The notes: generated from the sequence alone by a model not told the origin. Positions 1 to 5,539 are shown, counted from the stretch's first letter. The stretch is 5,539 nt of DNA from Acidobacteriota bacterium (GCA_021781255.1 JAJXXG010001103.1:1-5539); one strand, 5' to 3'. Numbers and translations are program-made.

Positions 1-1266
1 GGGTCAATGGTGGGCTTGGTGCGAGATCTTGGCAGCAGGCAACTCATCGACGTGGGCCAGGACGAAGGCGGCGTCACGGATCGCGTCCTGAACCAGTTCT
101 ATGGCGGAGCCGGCGTCTCCTTCACCACCAATCACACCTACTGGCAAGACGATGCTCTGCTCTGGGACTCCATCGCGGCCAAGCGCCCCGGCGTGCCCAA
201 CATCACCGGCGAAACCGGCTATCAGCCCGTGTGGGCGCCCGACGGCTCCTGGCGTTATGACGAGTTCACCGGCCTCAATCTCACGGAGCGCAAGTGGGCT
301 CTCGGCTTTGCTGCCGGCTCCAGCGGAGCGATGCAGTGGGACTGGGCGCGCGAAGTCGACTTCGGCATGCAGCGTAGCGACGGCTCCGCCAAGGTGTGGG
401 AAAACCGGATGCGCGATCTGGGCGGGTTTGCGCAAAAGGCCGCGCCCTACGCGACCGGGCTCACCCTGCCTGAGGTTGCCATCGTCCTGCCGCAGTCTCT
501 GCAAATGTCGGTCTACAACACGCTCGCCCTTGAAGCGCAACAGAATGCAGTACGCGCCCTCTACGGTTATGCCCGGGCCTCAGCCTATGCCGTTGGTGAG
601 TACCAGATCGAGCTTCTCGGCTCGCCCAGACTTATCCTGCTTCCATCGCCCGTGGGGCTCACGAACGCCGCATGGATGGCCATTGAAGACCGCGTAAGAG
701 CCGGGGCGGTGCTGCTTGTCACCGGGCCGTTTGATGCCGATGCGCACCTCCACTCAACGGAACGCGCCGACGCGATTGGGCTCGCCTATACCACCGAGCC
801 GCTCACCATTCGACACCAGCAGATGCACTTTCCCGGCGGGGATCTGGCCGTCAACTTTGGCGGCGCAAAAACGACCATTCTCAGCCGCGCCATTCTTGCA
901 TCAGGAAAAGACTGGACTGAAGAGCCTCTTGGCAAAGGCAAAATCCTCTTCTCCGCACTGCCGCTGGAACTCAACGACAACCTGCAGGCGCTGGGCGAAG
1001 TCTACCGTTATGCACTCCAGACCGCAGGCGTTTCGGCCCCGTACACAACTACGCTCAGCGATCCGGGCATTCTCATCACTCCTGCGCAGCTACCCGCAGC
1101 CACGCTCTATGTCATCACATCCGAATCGAGCCAGACCCCGGTGCATTTCGCCGACGCGCGTAGCGGCCGCTCATTCAACGGCAAGCTCGATAGCGGGCGC
1201 GCGGCCATCCTCCTAGTTGCAACCGATGGTAAACTGCTCGCCTCGTACAACTGGCCCGCAGACTAG
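1..1266 (+). CDS. Clan GH-A glycoside hydrolase, C-terminal part (5' end outside window)
   Basis: The frame is open to the left edge, so the ATG at 7 is probably internal and the protein begins upstream; about 421 residues are visible. Numbering from that ATG, residues 10-115 look like the last strands of a TIM-barrel glycosidase: an EGG segment (20-22), NHTYW (42-46), GETGY (68-72), whose Glu69 is the likely catalytic nucleophile, and QWDW (110-113) on the final strand. Residues 155-245 resemble the glutamine-amidotransferase-like (beta-galactosidase trimerisation) domain of GH42-type enzymes, with alternating hydrophobic strands such as VAIVLP and LILLPSP. Residues 310-345 (GKGKILFSALPLE) fit the end of that domain, and residues 350-419 look like a small beta domain. 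The likely role is hydrolysis of a beta-linked oligosaccharide or polysaccharide. The exact GH family and substrate cannot be fixed, because the acid/base residue and any signal peptide lie outside the window. The stop is TAG at 1264. GH42, GH5 and GH2-like are the alternatives. Confidence 0.75.
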   Translation, partial: GSMVGLVRDLGSRQLIDVGQDEGGVTDRVLNQFYGGAGVSFTTNHTYWQDDALLWDSIAAKRPGVPNITGETGYQPVWAPDGSWRYDEFTGLNLTERKWALGFAAGSSGAMQWDWAREVDFGMQRSDGSAKVWENRMRDLGGFAQKAAPYATGLTLPEVAIVLPQSLQMSVYNTLALEAQQNAVRALYGYARASAYAVGEYQIELLGSPRLILLPSPVGLTNAAWMAIEDRVRAGAVLLVTGPFDADAHLHSTERADAIGLAYTTEPLTIRHQQMHFPGGDLAVNFGGAKTTILSRAILASGKDWTEEPLGKGKILFSALPLELNDNLQALGEVYRYALQTAGVSAPYTTTLSDPGILITPAQLPAATLYVITSESSQTPVHFADARSGRSFNGKLDSGRAAILLVATDGKLLASYNWPAD

Positions 1267-1462
1267 ACCCGCGCGTGCTGCGTATCGCACTGCGCATCAG
1301 TCCCTTCGCGCTGGGGCTGCCGCGGCTGTCTGCCTTCAACACAACCCGCGATTCCATTCTTGCAATCAAGCCGGCCCTGCCTGGAGCAGGCCTGTAACCG
1401 GGCCATTGCCACCACGGAATACGCCCGTTTTTTCCGCACCGGTTCGGTATACACTCGTTGTG
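1267..1462. other. Intergenic region between the glycoside hydrolase and dapA
   Basis: This stretch lacks a convincing gene. The dapA frame stays open back to 1217, but the upstream residues do not resemble the DapA family. An imperfect hairpin can form at 1373-1392: CCTGC (1376-1380) pairs with GCAGG (1386-1390) around the loop CTGGA, with a bulged extension of GG pairing with CC. No T-tract follows directly, so it is at best a weak terminator for the glycoside hydrolase. A T-run at 1428-1433 and a -10-like hexamer at 1448-1453 lie close to the dapA start. Confidence 0.5.
1426..1453 (+). promoter_or_regulatory. Candidate dapA promoter (-10 TATACA)
   Basis: TATACA at 1448-1453 matches four of six bases of the sigma70 -10 consensus. 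The matching -35 region is poor: CGTTTT at 1426-1431 gives a 16-base spacer but is only loosely TTGACA-like. Transcription starting about seven bases after the -10 box would begin near 1460, practically at the dapA start codon. This is a motif reading only; nothing shows that it is used. Confidence 0.35.
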
Positions 1463-2398
1463 ATGGAAACCACGGGTTGCGGCACTGCAATTGTCACGCC
1501 TTTCCGGGCGGACGATCGGAATCATTCAATCGACGAGAGCGCGCTGCGTGCGCTCGTGAACTGGCAGATCGACTCCGGTATCGACTTCCTGGTGGCCTGC
1601 GGTTCTACCGGCGAGGCCGCCACGCTCGATGAAAACGAATGGCTGCATGCCATTCACATCGTGGTGGACGCAGCGGCTGGGCGGGTACCGGTCTGGGCCG
1701 GCTGCACGCATAACTGCACACGCACTCTCCTGCGCCAGGCTGCGCTGCTGTCCCAGGTACGTGGAGTGGCAGCAATTCTCTCCGCCAATCCCTACTACAA
1801 CAAGCCCACGCAGGAGGGCCAGTTCCAGCATTTTCTCGCGCTTGCTCAAGCAGTGGCGCCTATCCCCGTGGCTCTTTACAATGTGCCCGGCCGCACCGCA
1901 GCCAACCTGGAACCCGCTACGGTCCTGCGCCTTGCTGAAGCCGCGCCGAACATCCAGGCCATCAAGGAGGCCAGTGGCAAGCTCACGCAGATCTCCGAGC
2001 TGGTGCATTCTCTGCCGCACGACTTCAAAATCTTTTCCGGCGATGACAATCTCGCTCTCGCCGCCATCGGAATTGGCGCGCACGGCCTGATCAGTGTGGC
2101 AGCCAATGAGGCCCCTGCCCAGGTGAGCCGCATGATTCGCTCCGCGCTGCGCAACGATTGGCATACCGCGCGCGACCTGGAACGCCAGTATGGACGTCTG
2201 TTCGAGGCCAACTTCTGGGAATCGAATCCGGCGCCTGTAAAGACGGTGCTGAACCTGATGGGCCGTACATCCGACGTGGTGCGCCTGCCGCTGGTTTCGC
2301 CCACGCCGGCCACGCGCGCACGGCTCGAGCGGCTGGCCGGAGAGCTCGGCTTGCTGAAGCACGCACCCATCCCCGAGGGCTACATCGGCCTGTTTTAG
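1463..2398 (+). CDS. dapA: 4-hydroxy-tetrahydrodipicolinate synthase (DapA)
   Basis: This cytoplasmic enzyme condenses pyruvate with aspartate semialdehyde, the first committed step towards diaminopimelate and lysine. The 311-residue length is close to the family norm of about 290-300. A TIM barrel begins at once with GTAIVTPF (7-14). The pyruvate-binding loop is GSTGE (47-51). PYYN (110-113) carries Tyr112, equivalent to E. coli Tyr107. YNVPGRT (139-145) carries Tyr139 and Arg144. IKEASG (167-172) carries the Schiff-base Lys168. SGDD (192-195) and HGLISVAAN (207-215) are also family signatures. The ATG at 1463 was chosen because homology starts directly after it; longer in-frame starts add unrelated sequence. 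No Shine-Dalgarno is visible before it. The position of E. coli Thr44 is Ser48, and the residues matching the E. coli lysine-binding His53, His56 and Glu84 are Glu57, Trp60 and Thr88. The next gene starts 11 bases downstream. Family assignment is secure because the PYYN, YNVPGRT and IKEASG set separates it from NanA and KDG aldolase relatives. Confidence 0.95.
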   Translation: METTGCGTAIVTPFRADDRNHSIDESALRALVNWQIDSGIDFLVACGSTGEAATLDENEWLHAIHIVVDAAAGRVPVWAGCTHNCTRTLLRQAALLSQVRGVAAILSANPYYNKPTQEGQFQHFLALAQAVAPIPVALYNVPGRTAANLEPATVLRLAEAAPNIQAIKEASGKLTQISELVHSLPHDFKIFSGDDNLALAAIGIGAHGLISVAANEAPAQVSRMIRSALRNDWHTARDLERQYGRLFEANFWESNPAPVKTVLNLMGRTSDVVRLPLVSPTPATRARLERLAGELGLLKHAPIPEGYIGLF

Positions 2399-2403
2399 AA
2401 AGG
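2398..2403 (+). promoter_or_regulatory. Ribosome binding site for the DUF1080 gene
   Basis: GAAAGG overlaps the last base of the dapA stop codon and lies six bases before the ATG at 2410. This spacing decides the start of the DUF1080 gene over the longer frame that runs inside dapA. It also supports translation from a shared dapA transcript. Confidence 0.6.
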
Positions 2404-2409
2404 CAACTC

Positions 2410-3300
2410 ATGCAGGTGATCGGGCGCGCTCAAGATATAGCCCTGGCCATGGCCGCGAGTCTCCTCTTGATGACCCCGGGACAGGCCGCCTCGGCACAGG
2501 TACAGCCGGGGAGCAACAGTGAGCCGGATCGCGCCGCCCTTGTGCAAGTCAAGCCGGATATCGTGGGCCTTAGAAACGGAAGGTTCATTGAGCCCGACCC
2601 GATGGACTTTGCCAATCACACCGGCTTCACATCGATCTTCGATGGCAAGACTCTCAACGGATGGGATGGTCGCCCCGGAGTATGGAGCGTGGACAACGGT
2701 GCGATCGTCGGCGTCTCCACTCCGGAACACAATGCCGGCAATACATTTCTTGTCTACCACGGCATTGAGGAGAAAAACTTTGACCTCAAGCTGGAAATCA
2801 AAGTGGAGTGGGGCGGCGGCAGCGGCATTCAATACCGAAGCAGCACGGGCATTCCTCCGGGCAGAGTTGCCGGCAAAGGCGAGCCGCCGCTTGATCCTCG
2901 CTGGGTGATGATTGGTCCGCAGGCTGATTTCTGGTACCCGGTCAACAACATGGCCAAGGAGTACAGCGGTCAGCTCTACTCGCAGAACACATCGCGCGGC
3001 ATCGTCGTGTGGCGTGGCCAGGTGGTGCAGAGCTTTGCCGGAGAAGTTCCGCAACTGGTGGGAGTCATCGGTGACCGGACCCGGCTGGGCGCCTTTGTCA
3101 AAGACGGAGCCTGGAATGAGTACACGATCATCGCACGCGGCGGCGTCATTCTGCACATCCTCAATGGCAGGCTCATGGCCGTGCTCATTGACGATGATCC
3201 AGCCTCGTCGAACAATGTCTCCGGCCTCATTGGCCTGCAGATTGAAGGCGCGCCATGCAAGGTCTCATTCCGCCATCTGTGGCTCAGGAAGTTCGACTGA
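2410..3300 (+). CDS. Secreted DUF1080 protein (3-keto-disaccharide hydrolase / LamG-like domain)
   Basis: The 296-residue protein starts with a Sec signal peptide: a hydrophobic stretch over residues 10-21, then ASA at 27-29 and probable cleavage before Gln30. After a linker of about 40 residues the DUF1080 (PF06439) fold runs from 72 to 296. Recognisable family segments are FTSIFDGKTLNGW (73-85), WSVDNGAIVG (92-101), GGGSGIQYRS (135-144), GPQADF (169-174), GAWNEYTIIARG (233-244), LNGRLMAVLIDDDP (251-264) and GLIGLQIEG (272-280) before a closing strand ending in LRKF. This is a jelly-roll fold of concanavalin A/LamG type. Some members act on 3-keto-glycosides, while others are only inferred to bind or cleave sugars, so the substrate here is unknown. 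Location would be periplasmic or extracellular; there is no lipobox. About 25 residues around 145-168 look like an extra loop. Co-transcription with dapA is likely from the 11-base gap. Confidence 0.88.
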   Translation: MQVIGRAQDIALAMAASLLLMTPGQAASAQVQPGSNSEPDRAALVQVKPDIVGLRNGRFIEPDPMDFANHTGFTSIFDGKTLNGWDGRPGVWSVDNGAIVGVSTPEHNAGNTFLVYHGIEEKNFDLKLEIKVEWGGGSGIQYRSSTGIPPGRVAGKGEPPLDPRWVMIGPQADFWYPVNNMAKEYSGQLYSQNTSRGIVVWRGQVVQSFAGEVPQLVGVIGDRTRLGAFVKDGAWNEYTIIARGGVILHILNGRLMAVLIDDDPASSNNVSGLIGLQIEGAPCKVSFRHLWLRKFD

Positions 3301-3456
3301 CGCCTGATTGCAGCGCAGGCAGCCCCCCAGGCCCACTCGCACTTTGCACCGGCCTTTCTCGGTACTGAGGACCCTGCACGCAGAGCATTCATTAAAAACT
3401 TTGCGGCCCGCCGCAACTTTGTTTGCGCGCTTCGGGTTGATGCTTGCAAACGGCAT
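3265..3456 (-). pseudogene. Possible cytochrome c-like remnant (very tentative)
   Basis: A 63-codon minus-strand frame with ATG at 3454-3456 overlaps the last 36 bases of the DUF1080 gene. Residues 15-42 read like the haem-binding start of a class I cytochrome c: AAGRKVFNECSACR followed by EKGRCKV and LGG, matching the family pattern AAGxKVFNxCxAC...KVGPxLxG. The haem ligand His after the second Cys is Arg (AGG codon), so it could not make a normal c-type haem site. There is no signal peptide in this frame, and no good homology after the LGG. An AGGG lies eight bases before the ATG. It could be a decayed gene fragment, or chance coding opposite an intergenic region; I lean slightly to chance. 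Confidence 0.2.
3401..3423 (+). terminator. Palindrome, possible weak terminator after the DUF1080 gene
   Basis: TTGCGGC at 3401-3407 is exactly complementary to GCCGCAA at 3410-3416, forming a six- or seven-pair stem with a tight loop (CCCG if six pairs form). CTTTGTTT follows on the plus strand, a broken T-rich tail. It lies about 100 bases after the DUF1080 stop, so it could end the dapA transcript, but a protein-binding site or chance are alternatives. Confidence 0.3.
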
Positions 3457-3537
3457 CCCATGACCCTGCGTCCGATTCTCACCGCCGTTTCTTAAAAACT
3501 ATCAGCGACGTTACCTGGAGGCCTCTTGGAACGCGCC

Positions 3538-3544
3538 AAAGGAG
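3538..3544 (+). promoter_or_regulatory. Ribosome binding site for the lipoprotein gene
   Basis: AAAGGAG is a strong Shine-Dalgarno lying 11 bases before the ATG at 3556, slightly long but workable. A second one, GGAGG at 3517-3521, precedes a TTG at 3526 in the same frame and would add ten residues before the signal peptide. The ATG is preferred because it gives a normal lipoprotein signal peptide. Confidence 0.55.
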
Positions 3545-3555
3545 TTGTGTCCAAC

Positions 3556-4965
3556 ATGAGACTGAGAGCAAAAGACAAAATCACCCTATCTTCGCTCACT
3601 CTGATGTCCGCCGCCATGCTGCTCGTCGCCGGCTGCAGCAACGGATCATCGATGAGTTCGACAACACCCGCCAACACTCCCACAGGTCCGGCTTTCGTGG
3701 TAGGCACCGATGCGCCGATGGCAAGCGTTACATCCTTCATGGTGCAATTGCAGAGCGTGAATGCCATCGACGCAAATGGAAACAGTGTTCCGCTCATCAG
3801 CGGCACGCCCACAGTTGACTTCGCGCGTTACAACGGCCTGCAGACGCTGCTCGACCTGAACAACGTTCCCGTAGGCACCTACACCAGCGTAACGGTGACC
3901 CTGGGCTCCTCGGCCACCCTGAGCTACCTGAACATGCCGATGACGGGCGCTCCAACCATCCAGACCATGCCCGCCACGCTAACCTCGCAGACCGCAACCG
4001 TGACGTTGGCACATCCCATCGTGGTGGCCAACGGTGGCGCGCCGGTGGGCCTGCACATGGACTTCAACCTGGCTAAATCGATCCAGGTGGATGCCAATAA
4101 CCAGATCACCGGAACCGTGACTCCGACGTTCACCATGGACGGCGTCGGCGTAGATGACTCCGGGGCCTACGTGGATGAGTACACCTCGGCCGTCGTCAGC
4201 GTAGACGCCAGTGGGCAATCGTTTGTCGTGCAGGGTACGCATGGCGATCAGATTACCGTCAGCGTGAGCGGGCAGACCGAGTGGGATGGAGATGCAAGCC
4301 TCAGCAGTCTGACCACCAGCAGCATCGTGCAGATTTCCGGCAAGCTCGACAAGGTGGCCGGTACGCTGGACGCGGACGAGGTGGAAATCCTTTCGCAGCA
4401 GGGCTTCTACGCCAGCGGCCAGGTCACCTACGTGACTCCGGCCTCCGGAACCGCGACCAGCTTTGACTTGTACGTACGCGGCCTGTTGCCAACGACAACC
4501 GGGCTGACGCTTGGCCAGCTTGCAACCGTGGATTTAACCGGAACCGAGAAGTTCTCCATCTACTGGATGCACGATGCGCTCACTCAATTTCTGTTCAACT
4601 CAAGTGGGCTTATGCCTGGTCAAGATGTGGCAGTAGGCGGGCCGGCAAGCGGCGCAGCTAACGCGCAGAGCGTGAGTGTGCATCGTGTTGTACTTCGCAA
4701 CTGGGGCTTCAACGGCACGGTTGTTCCCGGCAGTGAGGACTCCGGCAACAACACCTTCCAGATGAAGGTGGACGGCTTTGCCGGCGTGCTAATTCCTTCC
4801 AGCGTAACGGTCCACATCGGCGGTGATGCAGAGTTCCGCGATGGCTGGACGGGATTCGGCAACATCGCCGACAACGCGAAGGTGCGCGTAGTGGGTGTCC
4901 TCTTGAAGGATCCCATGACGGGCAATCCCGTTCTTGTGGGCCACTATGTAGACTCAGAAAATTAA
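3556..4965 (+). CDS. Lipoprotein with DUF4382- and DUF5666-like domains, function unknown
   Basis: The 469-residue protein begins with a lipoprotein signal peptide: charged MRLRAKDK, a hydrophobic stretch from about 13 to 25, and the lipobox LVAGC with Cys27 as the lipidated residue. A Ser/Thr/Pro-rich linker (28-44) follows, as expected for a surface-tethered protein. Residues 46-195 resemble DUF4382: VGTDAPMASVTSFMVQLQSV, then TLLDLNNVPVGTYTSVTVTLG, the typical core of that beta-rich domain. Residues 210-280 resemble a DUF5666 beta-barrel repeat (VVSVDASGQSFVVQG ... VQISGKLD ... LDADEVEIL). Residues 284-380 are a looser repeat of the same style, and 385-466 a third (FNGTVVPGS ... VRVVGVLLKD). 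Such proteins are frequent in Acidobacteriota, but no biochemical role is established that I know of. No catalytic motif is visible; Cys27 is the only cysteine. It appears to form its own transcription unit, with a strong terminator 26 bases downstream. Confidence 0.8.
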   Translation: MRLRAKDKITLSSLTLMSAAMLLVAGCSNGSSMSSTTPANTPTGPAFVVGTDAPMASVTSFMVQLQSVNAIDANGNSVPLISGTPTVDFARYNGLQTLLDLNNVPVGTYTSVTVTLGSSATLSYLNMPMTGAPTIQTMPATLTSQTATVTLAHPIVVANGGAPVGLHMDFNLAKSIQVDANNQITGTVTPTFTMDGVGVDDSGAYVDEYTSAVVSVDASGQSFVVQGTHGDQITVSVSGQTEWDGDASLSSLTTSSIVQISGKLDKVAGTLDADEVEILSQQGFYASGQVTYVTPASGTATSFDLYVRGLLPTTTGLTLGQLATVDLTGTEKFSIYWMHDALTQFLFNSSGLMPGQDVAVGGPASGAANAQSVSVHRVVLRNWGFNGTVVPGSEDSGNNTFQMKVDGFAGVLIPSSVTVHIGGDAEFRDGWTGFGNIADNAKVRVVGVLLKDPMTGNPVLVGHYVDSEN

Positions 4966-4990
4966 GCGTCGCAACTGGCTATTTCGCAAG

Positions 4991-5027
4991 CGCCGGGGCC
5001 GGACCTTTGGCCTCGGCGTCTTTTTCC
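4991..5027 (+). terminator. Rho-independent terminator of the lipoprotein gene
   Basis: CGCCGGGGCC (4991-5000) pairs with GGCCTCGGCG (5009-5018) over ten positions, nine Watson-Crick and one G-U, around the eight-base loop GGACCTTT. TCTTTTTCC follows directly on the plus strand. The complementary strand lacks a T-tract after the hairpin, so it should act on the lipoprotein transcript and not obviously on the converging desaturase gene. Confidence 0.88.
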
Positions 5028-5051
5028 TGCGGCCTGACCGGACAGCGCTCC

Positions 5052-5539
5052 CTAGACGCCGTGATACTTCCTGCCAATGAGATTGGCGGCAATCAGGCCG
5101 GACTGATAGATCGTCGGCAGTCCGCTTCCAGGGTGCGTTCCTCCGCCGACAAGATAGCAGTTATCCAACTCTTCAAATTGGTTGTGCGGCCGGAAGTAAA
5201 GCATCTGATTCATCGTGTGAGCAAGATTGAATGTAGCGCCATAGAAGATGCCTGCATCCTCCCAATCGGCTGGAGTCACTACACGCTCGGCCACGATGTG
5301 AGGTCGTAAATCGCCCATTGCAGTGCGCCGCGCGATGATGTCTAGAACCATCTCACGAAAGCGCGCCTTCTCATGCTCCCAGTCAATCCCACTCTCATTG
5401 TTGGGTACAGGCACAAGGATGTAGATCGCGGACTTGCCTGCCGGCGCAACTCGATCATCCGTGACACTGGAGTTGCGGATGTAGAAAGAAATATCCTCCG
5501 ATAACCTGAGCGTGCGAAAGATATCATCCGTGTAGATCG
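5052..5539 (-). CDS. crtI: CrtI-type phytoene desaturase, C-terminal part (5' end outside window)
   Basis: The minus-strand frame is open to the right edge and ends with TAG at 5052-5054, giving 161 visible residues of a family that is usually about 490-510 long. CrtI-type enzymes are FAD-dependent, membrane-associated desaturases that introduce double bonds into phytoene or related C30 precursors on the way to coloured carotenoids. Visible signatures are the substrate-domain segment SEDISFYIRNSSVTDD (13-28), the strand AIYILVPVPN (37-46), the NLAHTMNQMLYFRP segment (104-117), and the C-terminal FAD-binding motif YLVGGGTHPGSGLPTIYQSG (128-147) followed by AANLIG. The N-terminal dinucleotide-binding motif lies outside the window. 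The substrate (phytoene, diapophytoene or another) cannot be told from this part. It converges on the lipoprotein gene with 86 bases between the stops. The symbol follows the family, not a proven step; CrtN or another carotenoid oxidoreductase is possible. Confidence 0.88.
   Translation of the reverse strand, partial: IYTDDIFRTLRLSEDISFYIRNSSVTDDRVAPAGKSAIYILVPVPNNESGIDWEHEKARFREMVLDIIARRTAMGDLRPHIVAERVVTPADWEDAGIFYGATFNLAHTMNQMLYFRPHNQFEELDNCYLVGGGTHPGSGLPTIYQSGLIAANLIGRKYHGV

Larger units (their letters stand above)
3301..3555. other. Intergenic region between the DUF1080 gene and the lipoprotein gene
   Basis: No forward gene is supported in this stretch. It holds a perfect inverted repeat at 3401-3416, the nonamer TTAAAAACT at 3392-3400 and again at 3492-3500, and two Shine-Dalgarno-like stretches near the lipoprotein start. 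No clear -35/-10 pair for the lipoprotein gene could be found, although the second nonamer is AT-rich and well placed to belong to a promoter. The minus strand carries a 63-codon frame discussed separately. Confidence 0.5.

Noticed and set aside
1373..1392. Terminator for the glycoside hydrolase gene
   Set aside because: The stem has only five uninterrupted pairs and no T-run follows it directly, so it is not listed as a feature of its own.
1217..1462. N-terminal extension of dapA (82 extra codons in frame)
   Set aside because: The extension overlaps the end of the glycoside hydrolase, has no DapA-like sequence, and the family homology begins directly after the ATG at 1463.
1526..2362. Long minus-strand open frame of 278 codons opposite dapA
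   Set aside because: It mirrors the codon structure of the conserved dapA gene and shows no recognisable domain; long antisense frames are common in GC-rich DNA.
2158..2409. N-terminal extension of the DUF1080 gene lying inside dapA
   Set aside because: It is an out-of-frame reading of conserved dapA sequence, and a signal peptide with a ribosome site starts cleanly at 2410.
2395..3156. Minus-strand open frame of 253 codons opposite the DUF1080 gene
   Set aside because: The translation has no recognisable family and lies entirely over a well-supported gene.
5007..5309. Plus-strand open frame of 100 codons at the right end
   Set aside because: It overlaps the terminator and runs antisense to the strongly conserved C-terminal FAD motif of the CrtI-type gene.
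1..5539. CRISPR array, tRNA, insertion sequence, phage or defence genes
   Set aside because: No regularly spaced repeats, cloverleaf-like segments, transposase-like proteins or terminal inverted repeats were seen, and the reading frames are explained by the genes listed.

Overview
The window is GC-rich and compact, and reads like a chromosomal segment of a heterotrophic Acidobacteriota (Terriglobia-type) bacterium. This is inferred from gene content: a GH-A clan glycoside hydrolase, a secreted DUF1080 protein, a DUF4382/DUF5666-type lipoprotein and a CrtI-type desaturase. No rRNA or other phylogenetic marker is present, so the assignment is tentative.

Layout. Bases 1-1266 (+) hold the C-terminal part of a large glycoside hydrolase whose start lies upstream of the window. 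After 196 bases with a candidate promoter comes dapA (1463-2398, +), 4-hydroxy-tetrahydrodipicolinate synthase of the lysine/diaminopimelate pathway. Eleven bases later starts a secreted DUF1080 (3-keto-disaccharide hydrolase/LamG-like) protein (2410-3300, +), probably in the same transcript. A gap of about 255 bases (3301-3555) holds a perfect small palindrome, a repeated A-rich nonamer and, on the minus strand, a short reading frame that faintly resembles a damaged cytochrome c. Next is a lipoprotein of 469 residues (3556-4965, +) with DUF4382- and DUF5666-like parts, closed by a clear intrinsic terminator (4991-5027). Convergent to it, running in from the right edge, is the C-terminal part of a CrtI-type phytoene desaturase (5052-5539, -).

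How the genes fit together. The glycoside hydrolase and the DUF1080 protein suggest extracytoplasmic carbohydrate processing, while dapA between them is a housekeeping biosynthetic gene. The close dapA-DUF1080 pairing looks like transcriptional convenience rather than a shared pathway. The lipoprotein and the carotenoid gene form separate units. I see no tRNA, CRISPR array, insertion sequence, phage gene or toxin-antitoxin pair, and no convincing new biological system. The points most worth a second look are the cytochrome c-like remnant, the possibly leaderless dapA with a non-canonical feedback site, and the uncharacterised surface lipoprotein.
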